From an uncultured Alphaproteobacteria bacterium (GTDB lineage Bacteria > Pseudomonadota > Alphaproteobacteria > HIMB59): a DNA stretch of 64,000 nucleotides. This document shows, in pieces, positions 1 through 9,098 of this stretch. The stretch covers positions 310,001 through 374,000 of the forward strand of contig CABYRL010000001.1 in NCBI GenBank assembly GCA_902521465.1, read 5' to 3'. How positions within the stretch are numbered: the first letter of the stretch is position 1; every line of letters starts with the position of its first letter. Below the pieces are notes generated by a model that was given only the letters and a program-made list of their open reading frames with translations, had not been told where the DNA came from and ran no database searches. The position numbers and the translations under genes were made by a program.

Positions 1-2460
1 AAAAACCTTTTCCCCGTATGTGGAAATTTTTGCTGATTGGACACTTATTTGTTTGTCATGAAAAACTCCTAAAATATCCATTAATAATCCAGGCCTATCG
101 CCAGATAATATTTGAAAAGTAGTGACTTGCTTACTCATATCGTTATCAATTGTAATTTGAGGATTTACAGCAAGTTTTTGTAGACCTTTGGTAAATGACC
201 GTAAGGGTTTAAAATCTTTTTGATCAAGAGCACTCATTACATGTTTAGCTGCTCTTTTTTGTTCGCTTAAATCTAAAACACCTTTATTCAAAAAATTGGT
301 TACCCAAAACACATCAATTACTTGATTGTTATTTAAAGATATTATTCTAGAACTAAGAATATTTGATTGAGAGTGTGTAAACCCCGAAACAATATCTTTT
401 AAAATTCCTGGCCTATTTTTACTTGTGACAACAACAGCACTATATTCTTTATTTTCATAATTAAGAAAATTTACAGAGTTAATAACCTTTGCTTTTTTAT
501 TTCTTTGGTAAATTTTAAAGATATCGACGATCATTCTTGATGAAAAGGCTTCCCAGAATTGATTTGGAAATTCATTTATCGAATTTTTTATAAACTTTTT
601 TAAATTAACATCAGATTTTTGTAATACTGATTTCTTTAAAGATTCTTGAACAGATGTAGAATAAGTTTTTGTATCTAGACCTCTTTGCAGAAAATCTCTT
701 GCATTATAAAATAAACTTCTAAGCAGGCTTATTCTCCATTCGTTTAGAACGTTTGGTCCGACAGAGGCAATGTCACATAAGGTAAAAAGAAACAATGAGT
801 TTATTTTTTCTTCTGTGTTTGCAATAGAAGTAAATTTAGCAATTGCCTCAGGACTTTGAGTATCATTTTTAAAAGCTGTATCGCTCATTGATAAATGGTT
901 TTCAACTAACCACAATGTCAATTCTTTCACTTCTTCTGATACAGGAAGTCTTTTTAGGATCTTGTTGGTTAACTCTGTTCCATAAACAGAATGATTTTTT
1001 GGCCCCTTCTTTCCAATGTCATGAAATAGTAAAGCGATGTGAAGGGCTTCTCTTGAGGATAACCTGCTATATATTTCATTATAAAAAGATTTTTGTCTTA
1101 GCTCATTTAGGTTGTGCAGTGTTAATAATAAGTGTTCGTCGGTGGTGTAGTGATGATAAATATCAAACTGCACTTGTCCCCAAACTCTGCCAAACTCAGG
1201 AAATATTTCGCTAAATAGCTGGGTATCATTAAAATCATGAAGGGCCTGTATAGGATTTTTTTTGGAGACGACAATATTTAAAAATGATTGGAGGTGCTGT
1301 TTATTTGTGGTTTTTTTTAAAACTTTTCTTTTTTCCTCGACGGTCTTTAAAAAGCGAGGATGAATGAGTAAATTATGTTCCAAGGATTTTTCAAAGACGT
1401 TTGCCCATTTTAGTTGAAGGTTTTTAGCGGTATTATTTTTTAAATTCAGAAAACCTTTTTCAATTATAAATTCTTTTTCTAATGATTTAGTTTTAGTGGG
1501 TTTTCTTTTATAAATTGTTTTGATTATTAAATCCTCTGGAAGCTTTGAATAAAAGGTTCTTAAGAGAGAATTAATCTTTGCAACATTCACAAACAAATCT
1601 TTCATAAAAATCTCCACTCCTTTTTCCTTCTTTTTATCTTTGTAAGAGAGTTTTTTTGAAATTTTTAATTGATTTTCAATAGATAAAACATCGCCTTTGC
1701 TTTCGTTAAATAAATGAATAAATGCTCGAATGGTTAAGAGAAATTTCCAAGCATTCTTTAATTCTTTAATTTCCTCTTTGGTATAGATATTAACAGACGT
1801 TAAGTCTTCTAATTTATAAATATTAAACATAAAGATTGATACCCACAGTATGGTATGAATATCTCTAAGACCCCCAATACCCTCTTTGATATTCGGCTCT
1901 AAATTACTTTTAATTCCTATTCGATAGTCATGTCTTTCAACTAACTCTATAAGCTTTAATTCGCTGAGCTTTAAGGGATTTTGTTTTCCAATTAAAATCT
2001 TAATGGACCGAACAAACTCACCATATTGAATTTCATCACCAATAATAAAACGAGTCTCAACAAATTTTGTAATTGTCTTTGTATCTTTCTTAGAATCAAT
2101 TAATGCCTGTTTAATTGTTAAGAAAGATATTCCAACTTCTAATCCAATATCCCACAGTGTGTTATTTAATTGAGTAATAAAATCTCTTATATTTTTATTA
2201 GATTTTTTATAAATAAATAGTAAGTCAACATCACTTTTTGGTGACAAGTCATGTCTGCCGTACCCACCTACAGCGATTAAAGAGAAATCTTCTATTGGAT
2301 AAATATTATAAATTCCTTTAACTATTTCTTTTACAACTGTATCCACAAGATCTGTATGATTTTTATTAAAATAGAAGCCATCATTAGTTGATGCTAATTT
2401 TTGAAATAATTTAACCTTATTTGATTGATACTTCTTTTTTATTTGAGAGATATCTTTCAT
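1..2460 (-). CDS. glnD: PII uridylyltransferase / uridylyl-removing enzyme GlnD (C-terminus off window)
   Basis: GlnD senses glutamine and adds or removes UMP on the PII signal protein, so it controls nitrogen assimilation. The frame is open from an ATG at 2460 to the left window edge, 820 codons, with no stop. The N-terminal nucleotidyltransferase motif GGYGR followed by SDVDLL is at about residues 60-80. The HD uridylyl-removing motif HDIGK is near residue 480. Two ACT regions follow, the last beginning DRPGLLMDIL close to the edge and running to GEKVF, so only a few dozen residues are missing. The family is usually about 890-940 residues. No Shine-Dalgarno sequence is obvious. The start codon abuts the 17-mer shared with pstS and plcP, so its promoter region is shared with the divergent gene at 2510. 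The call is certain; the effect of the shared element on glnD is unknown. Confidence 0.95.
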   Translation of the reverse strand, partial: MKDISQIKKKYQSNKVKLFQKLASTNDGFYFNKNHTDLVDTVVKEIVKGIYNIYPIEDFSLIAVGGYGRHDLSPKSDVDLLFIYKKSNKNIRDFITQLNNTLWDIGLEVGISFLTIKQALIDSKKDTKTITKFVETRFIIGDEIQYGEFVRSIKILIGKQNPLKLSELKLIELVERHDYRIGIKSNLEPNIKEGIGGLRDIHTILWVSIFMFNIYKLEDLTSVNIYTKEEIKELKNAWKFLLTIRAFIHLFNESKGDVLSIENQLKISKKLSYKDKKKEKGVEIFMKDLFVNVAKINSLLRTFYSKLPEDLIIKTIYKRKPTKTKSLEKEFIIEKGFLNLKNNTAKNLQLKWANVFEKSLEHNLLIHPRFLKTVEEKRKVLKKTTNKQHLQSFLNIVVSKKNPIQALHDFNDTQLFSEIFPEFGRVWGQVQFDIYHHYTTDEHLLLTLHNLNELRQKSFYNEIYSRLSSREALHIALLFHDIGKKGPKNHSVYGTELTNKILKRLPVSEEVKELTLWLVENHLSMSDTAFKNDTQSPEAIAKFTSIANTEEKINSLFLFTLCDIASVGPNVLNEWRISLLRSLFYNARDFLQRGLDTKTYSTSVQESLKKSVLQKSDVNLKKFIKNSINEFPNQFWEAFSSRMIVDIFKIYQRNKKAKVINSVNFLNYENKEYSAVVVTSKNRPGILKDIVSGFTHSQSNILSSRIISLNNNQVIDVFWVTNFLNKGVLDLSEQKRAAKHVMSALDQKDFKPLRSFTKGLQKLAVNPQITIDNDMSKQVTTFQILSGDRPGLLMDILGVFHDKQISVQSAKISTYGEKVF

Positions 2461-2487
2461 TAATAAAACTTTAACATTGTATATATG
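2460..2487 (+). promoter_or_regulatory. Putative Pho-box element upstream of the ATP-grasp-like gene
   Basis: The 17-mer TTAATAAAACTTTAACA at 2460-2476 is identical to sequences before pstS (10361) and plcP (17899). It is followed by an AT-rich TATATAT stretch (about 2480-2486) that could serve as a -10 for the ATG at 2510. The second 11-bp-phased repeat seen at pstS is weak here. Assignment to PhoB is inferred from the pst copy. Confidence 0.5.
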
Positions 2488-2509
2488 TAATGGTCTCAAG
2501 AATCAATTT

Positions 2510-3364
2510 ATGTCATCAATAACTGTTTCAGACGTAATTAGTACTATTCTTCGAGGGCTGAGAGATGTTTATTTTTTGATTAGCTTATATGAATCTACCT
2601 CATCAAATAAAAAAAAAATAATCTGTTACCCTAGAAGGCCTTTGAATCCACTTTATACTTTAGCTAAAGTTAGATGGGGCTTGCCAGTTAGGTTTACGTC
2701 CTCCCCAGAACTAGCTGACATAGAATTATATTTTTATGACAAAACTAATAGTAACTACCAAGTCTCTGGAAATCCAAAAAAAATAGTAATAAATAAAAAT
2801 TGCACTGACATCAGTAAATCTAATGTTGATAAAGTTTTCTTAGAGATTTTTGGTTATTCTCTGAGCTTAGATCCAAAAAACTTTCATGGTTCAATTTTAG
2901 AAAAATCAGAGCAAAATGCAAAACATGACGGGAAGATTATAAATAGTTCTTCGTTAGGATTTAAAATTTATAAAAATAAGGTTTACCAAAAATTAATTAA
3001 TAATATTTATAACGAATTTGCTATCGATTATAGGGTCGTATGGGTTAAAGATGAAATTGTATTAGCTTACGTGAAATTTGCTCAAAAAGAATATCGCTTT
3101 AAATCTAAAACTGTTTATTCAAAAATAGTCTCAATTTGTTCTTTATTTGAAAATGAAGAGATTAGTTTAATAAATGAATTTTGTAAAAAATTTAAACTAG
3201 ATTTTGGGGAGTTAGACATTTTAAGAGATAGGGATACGAAAAAAATTTACATTGTTGATGTCAATAAAACTGCTTGGGGTCCGCCAGATAAGATTTCACT
3301 TGAGGATGGAAAAAAAGCTATTGCACTTATTAATGACAAGTTTAGAAAAAGCTATTTAATCTAA
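2510..3364 (+). CDS. Uncharacterised ATP-grasp-like protein, possible Pho-regulon member
   Basis: I do not recognise a named family. The protein is about 284 residues if it starts at the ATG at 2510; a TTG at 2477 would add 11 poorly supported residues and would abut the putative Pho box. Near residues 135-145 it has EKSEQNAKHDGKII. Near the C-terminus FGELDILRD is followed by YIVDVNKTAWGPP. The last block resembles the metal-binding end of ATP-grasp enzymes, where an acidic residue and a VDxN motif hold magnesium. No signal peptide or membrane segment is visible, so it is probably cytoplasmic. It stands alone between glnD and a convergent gene. The upstream 17-mer shared with pstS suggests induction by phosphate limitation. 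Substrate unknown; a ligase or kinase acting on sugars, amino acids or lipids is possible but not shown. Confidence 0.6.
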   Translation: MSSITVSDVISTILRGLRDVYFLISLYESTSSNKKKIICYPRRPLNPLYTLAKVRWGLPVRFTSSPELADIELYFYDKTNSNYQVSGNPKKIVINKNCTDISKSNVDKVFLEIFGYSLSLDPKNFHGSILEKSEQNAKHDGKIINSSSLGFKIYKNKVYQKLINNIYNEFAIDYRVVWVKDEIVLAYVKFAQKEYRFKSKTVYSKIVSICSLFENEEISLINEFCKKFKLDFGELDILRDRDTKKIYIVDVNKTAWGPPDKISLEDGKKAIALINDKFRKSYLI

Positions 3365-3389
3365 CCCTCCCTATTAATTTAGAGAGGGT
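3364..3389. terminator. Stem-loop between convergent genes
   Basis: ACCCTC (3364-3369) pairs with GAGGGT (3384-3389), and CTA/TAG extends the stem inside after one mismatch. It lies in the 38-bp gap between two convergent stop codons. There is no T-tract on either strand, so it may act as an mRNA 3' end barrier rather than a classical terminator. Confidence 0.4.
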
Positions 3390-3402
3390 AAAATAAATAT
3401 TA

Positions 3403-4962
3403 CTAATCAATTATAACTTCGTAAATAGCAGTTGAACCCGAAAGTTCATAGGCTCCAATCAATAAAGGAGTTCCTTTTCTGACATGATAAAGTGGAGGTG
3501 TCTTGTCGGCAGGTATAAAAACTAATGATTCAGGAGATATGTCACCACCAGTTTGTTTTGTACCATCTCCAAAAAAGTTTCTACCATTAAAATATCCAAG
3601 AAATTTTGGTTTTACCATACCAGTAATATCGTACATCATGATACCGCCCTGTCTTTCAAGACCTACAAAAGCTATTGTTCTTCCATCAATTTCTCCAACT
3701 GTAAGAGCCTCTGGCTCTGCACCTTTATCGTCACTTCTGTCATCAAAAGATCCCGCATCCTCATTCCAGTTAAAAAAACCTGAAAACGCTGTTCTAACAG
3801 CAATATCATTACCGCTATCATAAATAATTTGTCCGGTATTACCGTCTAAAATTGAAAAAGATCTTCCGCCGTAGGTATAGATTTCTTCATAAAAACCGTC
3901 ACCATCAGCATCTCCCATAGTAGTAGTTGTTTTTAACCTACCGAGATTTGATTTTTTTTGTAGCTCTGAAGCATTAGGAAAGACTGAAGGGTCTAAAGTT
4001 AAATCAGCGACCCTTACCTCTTCTGAGAATCCATCGTAATCTTTTGCATCTCCCTCATTAGCCATTAAAACATAATCATACATTTCACCATTAATCTCTT
4101 TACTGACAACTACCATGGTGTCTGGTTGATACATTCCTTTAACCGGCCAAGGCTGTATATTAACTCTGTTATCCTTATTCGAAGCATCAAGAGCGGACTG
4201 AGACCAATCTTTATAGCCTAAACCAAAGTAATCAGTAACTATGCCCAAACTAATATCTATCTTTGCAATAACGTTATTTTCTTGAAGAGCTACATAAGCT
4301 CTTTTAGAGTCACCGCTAACTGCTATAAACTCTGGTTCAGCATCATACAAAAAAGATGATCCAGGTTTTACAATTCTGCCACCCTCTGGAGCCCCATTGT
4401 AATAAAAGTTTATATTTCTGATTTTATCTTCACTAGGGCCAACAAACCATTTGTTTAAATCAATAATTGAAACAGATCCTTTGGGATCAACAGTGTAGTC
4501 ATCATTTGGCTCACCCTCATTGGCGACCAATGCATATTTCCCATCCGGAGTAAATACAACATTATCAGGCAGCGCACCTACTGAGTACCCAAAAGCCAAT
4601 TTTAATGTATTAAGATTATAGAACAAAACAGCACCATTGTCTTGTTTGTCTTCTGCCTCGATTGCTAAAGCAAGCAAACCTGCTTGTTCTGAAACAGCAA
4701 CACTGTTTATTCCACCAACACCTGCTCTTGGTTTGATTGAAATTAATTTTTCTGTATATGGTAATCTTGTAATATCTAAAACATCTATAGATTTTGTTAG
4801 ATTGTTTGTTACAAATATTCTGTTTCTTTGAGAGTCGTAAGCTAAAATTTCTGATCCACCTTCGTCCCATGAAAAAGTTGAATAGCCTGAGATTTTATTA
4901 AGTTCCAATGCATTTACATTGAAAAAAACAAAGCTTAAAAGCATTGATAATAATAATTTCAT
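3403..4962 (-). CDS. Exported choice-of-anchor I family beta-propeller protein
   Basis: This is a secreted or periplasmic protein of about 519 residues from the choice-of-anchor I family, often mislabelled alkaline phosphatase. The start at 4962 is chosen because GGAGA lies 8 bases upstream and the product then opens with a textbook signal peptide (MKLLLSMLLSFVFFNVNA). An earlier in-frame start at 4983 would bury the signal. Propeller-type repeats follow, including FTPDGKYALVANEGEPNDDY and GSVSIIDL near residues 140-170, and a calcium-loop-like DADGDGFYEE near 350. Relatives occur with phosphatases and phytases, and it lies beside ppx and the pst cluster, so a role in phosphate scavenging or cell-surface attachment is plausible. 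No catalytic residues can be assigned. It has no copy of the shared Pho-box 17-mer. Confidence 0.8.
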   Translation of the reverse strand: MKLLLSMLLSFVFFNVNALELNKISGYSTFSWDEGGSEILAYDSQRNRIFVTNNLTKSIDVLDITRLPYTEKLISIKPRAGVGGINSVAVSEQAGLLALAIEAEDKQDNGAVLFYNLNTLKLAFGYSVGALPDNVVFTPDGKYALVANEGEPNDDYTVDPKGSVSIIDLNKWFVGPSEDKIRNINFYYNGAPEGGRIVKPGSSFLYDAEPEFIAVSGDSKRAYVALQENNVIAKIDISLGIVTDYFGLGYKDWSQSALDASNKDNRVNIQPWPVKGMYQPDTMVVVSKEINGEMYDYVLMANEGDAKDYDGFSEEVRVADLTLDPSVFPNASELQKKSNLGRLKTTTTMGDADGDGFYEEIYTYGGRSFSILDGNTGQIIYDSGNDIAVRTAFSGFFNWNEDAGSFDDRSDDKGAEPEALTVGEIDGRTIAFVGLERQGGIMMYDITGMVKPKFLGYFNGRNFFGDGTKQTGGDISPESLVFIPADKTPPLYHVRKGTPLLIGAYELSGSTAIYEVIID

Positions 4963-4985
4963 TATTTTTTCTCCAAATACCAAAG

Positions 4986-5040
4986 AATATTAGATTTATT
5001 GATTATGTAATTTTAATTAAAAAAATATTAATCTAATATT
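4986..5040. repeat. 11-bp perfect inverted repeat between ppx and the beta-propeller gene
   Basis: AATATTAGATT (4986-4996) and AATCTAATATT (5030-5040) are perfect reverse complements separated by 33 AT-rich bases. The right arm overlaps the ppx stop codon, and the left arm lies 23 bases before the start of the downstream gene. It could be a weak ppx terminator, a 5' leader hairpin or an operator. At this base composition chance cannot be ruled out. Confidence 0.4.
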
Positions 5041-6499
5041 AAAATTTTCTAATTAGGTTATAAAGCTGTTCAGTTTTGCCTGATTTTGGTACTTTTTGAA
5101 TAGACGAAACCTTTTTTTGCTCTGCCAATGTTAAAGATTTAAGATCAAGCTGTTTTAATAAAAAAGAAGAACCCTTAGTTATAGAGTATAAAAAATTTAA
5201 TACACACCCAATCTGATAAGCTAACTTTTTTTCGTCACTTGATAAATAAGATAAATAGGTACTTAATTCTTTTTCAATAACCCTTTGGTCTAAGATATTT
5301 TTCGTGTGCCTTAAATACACTAAATATGCAATAAATACTTTTTCTGATTGTTCTATTCCTACTAGAGGACTATTTAATATTAGGTTGAATGCATAAGAAG
5401 CTCTAATTTTGGCTGTTTGCTCCCATCCCAAATCTGAAATAATGCATGAGAGTTTTATTACTCTCAGTTGGTTAGGGGACATTTTTAAATTTATAAATTT
5501 TAAATAAACATTTTTAATCCAAGCAAAAGTCTTTTTATTAAATATTAAAAAACGACATCTACTTTTAGCTATTAATTCTAAAGAAATTTCAGTTGGATCT
5601 AAAAGCCTTTGCTTTTTGGGAAGATTTTCGTAAATGAAACCCTCTCTAATCCCGTATCTTGGATAAATAAACTGCTCGCAGTTTGATAATTTTAACACCT
5701 TGTCCAATACTTCTATTGCAATATGAATATGTTTTATTCTGTCGACAGAAATTTTCGGAATTTTTTGTAGGTCGTCAATCCCAATTTTTTGTAATTCTGA
5801 TTTTAATTCATAAAAATTTTTCCGAGAGATACTCAAGTTGTGTATTTCATTAAAGGGCAATTTATTAAAATAAATATAACATCTTGCAATTGTCCTAAAT
5901 GCTCCACCAATTAAATAGAAGATTTTTTGATTTTTATGTTTTGAATTTATTTCTTTGTTAATTTTTTTATGCTCTTTATGTTCTTTAGTGAAGTTTAATA
6001 TACCCAAAGGAAAAGAAGATATATTTTTAATTTTATGTGGTGTTATTTGTGCTAATTCAAGACTGCCACCTCCCATATCAATAATGGTCCCATTGGCCCT
6101 AGGTATTGCAGAACGAACGCCTAGTGTGGCATAGGAGGCCTCTTGTCTTCCAGATAAAGTTAAAACTTTTCCCTTAAAAACTTTTTGTATCTTATTTGTA
6201 ATTTGTTTTTTGTTAGAAGCATTTCGAATTGCTGCAGTACACAAAGCGACAGAGTGGTTAGGTTTTATTTCTTCAATTATTGAGTTAAAAAAAATTATTG
6301 AGTTGATACATTTTTTTTCAGCCTCTTTGCTGATCAATTTTGTTTTTGGAAGGTATTCACCTAACCCACAAAAAAATTTTTTATTATAGAGCACATCAGG
6401 GCTTCTCATATTGCCCCTAAATACACACAATCTTACTGAATTTGACCCTATATCTATTACTGCAATAGAATCTTTTTTATTAAGCATATTATATTGCAT
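5039..6499 (-). CDS. ppx: Exopolyphosphatase / pppGpp phosphohydrolase family protein (Ppx/GppA)
   Basis: Ppx/GppA enzymes release phosphate from the ends of polyphosphate chains or convert pppGpp to ppGpp in the cytoplasm. The actin-like ATPase fold is marked by VIDIGSNSVRL near residue 15 and DMGGGSLELAQ near residue 140. A helical C-terminal region of the kind found in full-length Ppx follows. The length of 486 residues matches the family. ATG codons at 6499 and 6487 are both possible and neither has a clear ribosome site. It is divergent from sixA-ppk1 with only 11 bases between the starts, so polyphosphate synthesis and degradation genes share a tiny control region. Whether polyphosphate or pppGpp is the main substrate cannot be told from sequence. 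Confidence 0.88.
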   Translation of the reverse strand: MQYNMLNKKDSIAVIDIGSNSVRLCVFRGNMRSPDVLYNKKFFCGLGEYLPKTKLISKEAEKKCINSIIFFNSIIEEIKPNHSVALCTAAIRNASNKKQITNKIQKVFKGKVLTLSGRQEASYATLGVRSAIPRANGTIIDMGGGSLELAQITPHKIKNISSFPLGILNFTKEHKEHKKINKEINSKHKNQKIFYLIGGAFRTIARCYIYFNKLPFNEIHNLSISRKNFYELKSELQKIGIDDLQKIPKISVDRIKHIHIAIEVLDKVLKLSNCEQFIYPRYGIREGFIYENLPKKQRLLDPTEISLELIAKSRCRFLIFNKKTFAWIKNVYLKFINLKMSPNQLRVIKLSCIISDLGWEQTAKIRASYAFNLILNSPLVGIEQSEKVFIAYLVYLRHTKNILDQRVIEKELSTYLSYLSSDEKKLAYQIGCVLNFLYSITKGSSFLLKQLDLKSLTLAEQKKVSSIQKVPKSGKTEQLYNLIRKF

Positions 6500-6510
6500 A
6501 TATTTAACAG

Positions 6511-7020
6511 ATGATTGAAAAAAAACTATTTTTATTACGTCACGCTAAATCCTCTTGGAAAAATTTAGAATTAGACGATCATGAAAGACCATTATCTGAG
6601 AGGGGGATTTTTAGTTGCAAAGTAATGGCAACGCATATTTTTAAAAAACTAAATTTTAAAGATATCTCAATTTTTTCATCGAATTCAAAAAGAACACAAG
6701 AGACTTGCAAAAAAATATTTAAAGACTCAATTAAAGTTAATTTTGAAAGTGAACTATATACTTTCAACTTTAACGATTTAATTAAATGGATAAAAAAAAT
6801 TAAAATTAACAAAAATTTAATGATAGTAGGTCATAATCCAGCTTTGATTGATTTAATTAACTATATTGCAAAAGATAAAATAATAAAATTTCCAACATGT
6901 GCATTTTGCGAGATTAATCTATATATTAATTCCTGGAGTGAGATAAAAAAAAATACTGGTGAAATTAAAGAACTACAATTAGTAAAAAGACTTAAAAGTT
7001 ATAATTACAAGAATGAATAA
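6511..7020 (+). CDS. sixA: SixA-type phosphohistidine phosphatase
   Basis: This is a small histidine phosphatase of the SixA branch, 169 residues. It has the LLRHAKSSW motif at the N-terminus (catalytic His in RHxK form) and the second histidine in IVGHNPAL near residue 108. SixA proteins remove phosphate from histidine-containing phosphocarrier proteins, but the target here is unknown. The gene overlaps ppk1 by 8 bases, so the two are translationally coupled. That suggests a role in phosphate or polyphosphate handling. It is the first gene of the sixA-ppk1-phoR unit. Confidence 0.85.
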   Translation: MIEKKLFLLRHAKSSWKNLELDDHERPLSERGIFSCKVMATHIFKKLNFKDISIFSSNSKRTQETCKKIFKDSIKVNFESELYTFNFNDLIKWIKKIKINKNLMIVGHNPALIDLINYIAKDKIIKFPTCAFCEINLYINSWSEIKKNTGEIKELQLVKRLKSYNYKNE

Positions 7021-9097
7021 GTATTTTAATAGAGAAATATCCTGGCTAAAATTTAATGAGAGAGTAAATGAATTATCCTATGATAAAAACGTCCCAATTT
7101 TAGAACGACTAAATTTTATAAGTATTGCTGCATCAAACTTAGATGAATTTTTTTCAGTAAGAGTGGCTGGATTAATTGAACAGTTAAAACTCACTCCTAA
7201 TAAAAAAAGTTTTGATGGAATGAAGATTGAGGATCAAATTAAAATTGTTGACTCATTAACAAGAGGTTTGATTAAAAGGCAAAATGAATCGTATGGTCAA
7301 ATTGAAAAAGAATTAAAAAAAAATAAAATCTATATTTTAAGAGATAAGTTTTTAAAAAAACATTTGTCCCACATAAAAAATTATTATTTGAATGAAATTA
7401 TTTCGATTCTGACACCAATTACAGTTGATAGCACACACCCTTTGCCCTTTATACCAAATTTAAGTTTGTGTCTTATCGCTAAAATTAAAAATAAAAAATC
7501 AAAAAAAGAATTTATCTCAGTTATGAGAGTATCAGATTTAAAACAACGCTTTCTTAAAATTATTGATAAACAGGGTATTTATTTTTATCCCGTAGAGTCA
7601 ATAATTAACAATTATGTTGGGGATGTATTCCATGATTTTGATGTTATTGATACAAATCTATTTCGCGTAATAAGGGACAGTGATTTAGAGGTTTTGGAGG
7701 AGGCAGACGATCTTATCAGAGAGTTTAAAAAACTTGTCAGGGAAAGAAAAAGAGGACAGGTAATCAGATTAGATGTTCAAAAAAGTCTTAATAATAATTT
7801 TAAATCATTCATCATTAACGAGTTGAATGTATCTGAAAATGAAATTTTTGAATACGAAGATCTACTGGGGTTCGACCAATTATCAGAAGTCTTTGGAAAT
7901 ATAAAAAACAAGAATTTAAATTATAAAAAATTTAAACCTCGTTTCCCACAGCGAATAAATGATTTTGGCGGTGATTGTTTTGCAGCAATCAAAAAAAAGG
8001 ATTTAGTTGTACACCACCCTTTTGAGTCTTTTAATGTTGTTGTTAGTTTTTTAGATCAAGCATCAAACGACAAAAACGTTGTGGCAATTAAGCAAACTTT
8101 GTATCGTACTAGCGATCAATCGCCAATCATTGATGCACTCATTCGTGCTGCTGATGCTGGTAAATCTGTAACAGCAGTTGTTGAGTTAAAAGCAAGGTTT
8201 GATGAAGAAAAAAATCTACAGTGGGCATCAAATTTGGAAAAAGCTGGAGTTCAAGTAGTGTATGGTTTTTTAAATCTAAAAATTCATGCAAAAGTTTCCT
8301 TAGTTACTAGAAGAGAAAAAAAAAATTTAGTCCATTACGTTCACTATGGTACTGGTAACTATCATCCTCAAACAGCAAAGGTTTATACAGATCTATCATT
8401 TTTTACTTGTAATAAAGATCTAGCATCTGATGCTATAAAATTATTTCATTATATGAGTAGTTACAACATGGCAAAAGATTTTAAACGAATATCTTTCTCT
8501 CCATATAACTTAAGACAAAAACTATACGAACATATTGACTACGAAATAGGTTTATCAAAAATTAAAAAGCCAGCTAACATATGGATCAAGATGAATAATT
8601 TAGTTGATCAAGAAATAATTAACAAACTTTACGAAGCATCTAAAGCAGGAGTGAAAATTACTTGTTTAATTAGAGGTATCTGCTGCTTAGTTCCTGGTGT
8701 TAAAGGAATGTCAGAAAACATAGAAGTTAAAAGTATTGTAGGAAGATTTTTAGAGCATTCACGTGTAGTTTGTTTCGGAAAAGGCAATAAACTACCCAGT
8801 AAAAAAGCAAAAATTTATATTTCATCTGCTGACTGGATGACTAGAAATTTTGACAGGCGCGTGGAAACATTAGTTCCTATCGATAACAAAACTGTTCACG
8901 AACAAATTTTATATCAAATTATGTACACTGCCATTAACGATAATCAAAATACTTGGATACTCGACTCAGATGGAAATTATCAAAAAATAAACTCTAAACT
9001 AAAAATAGACTCACATAAATATTTTATGACCAACCCTAGTCTCTCAGGGAGAGGCACTGCTGCCAAAAAGGTCTATAAAAAAATAGAAAAACAATAA
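7013..9097 (+). CDS. ppk1: Polyphosphate kinase 1
   Basis: Ppk1 reversibly polymerises the terminal phosphate of ATP into polyphosphate. At 694 residues it matches the family. The start NREISWLKFNERV is the conserved N-terminal signature. The HAK motif in NLKIHAKVSLVTRR (near residue 425) should carry the phosphorylated histidine, and the second histidine lies in EHSRVVCF (near 582). RRVETLVP near the C-terminus is also typical. It overlaps sixA and is followed one base later by phoR, so polyphosphate synthesis is tied to the phosphate sensor. Divergent ppx would turn the polymer over. Confidence 0.97.
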   Translation: MNKYFNREISWLKFNERVNELSYDKNVPILERLNFISIAASNLDEFFSVRVAGLIEQLKLTPNKKSFDGMKIEDQIKIVDSLTRGLIKRQNESYGQIEKELKKNKIYILRDKFLKKHLSHIKNYYLNEIISILTPITVDSTHPLPFIPNLSLCLIAKIKNKKSKKEFISVMRVSDLKQRFLKIIDKQGIYFYPVESIINNYVGDVFHDFDVIDTNLFRVIRDSDLEVLEEADDLIREFKKLVRERKRGQVIRLDVQKSLNNNFKSFIINELNVSENEIFEYEDLLGFDQLSEVFGNIKNKNLNYKKFKPRFPQRINDFGGDCFAAIKKKDLVVHHPFESFNVVVSFLDQASNDKNVVAIKQTLYRTSDQSPIIDALIRAADAGKSVTAVVELKARFDEEKNLQWASNLEKAGVQVVYGFLNLKIHAKVSLVTRREKKNLVHYVHYGTGNYHPQTAKVYTDLSFFTCNKDLASDAIKLFHYMSSYNMAKDFKRISFSPYNLRQKLYEHIDYEIGLSKIKKPANIWIKMNNLVDQEIINKLYEASKAGVKITCLIRGICCLVPGVKGMSENIEVKSIVGRFLEHSRVVCFGKGNKLPSKKAKIYISSADWMTRNFDRRVETLVPIDNKTVHEQILYQIMYTAINDNQNTWILDSDGNYQKINSKLKIDSHKYFMTNPSLSGRGTAAKKVYKKIEKQ

Positions 9098-9098
9098 A

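Noticed and set aside
888-1214. Plus-strand open frame of 108 codons
   Set aside because: It is antisense to the HD-domain part of glnD, which continues in frame through it on the minus strand.
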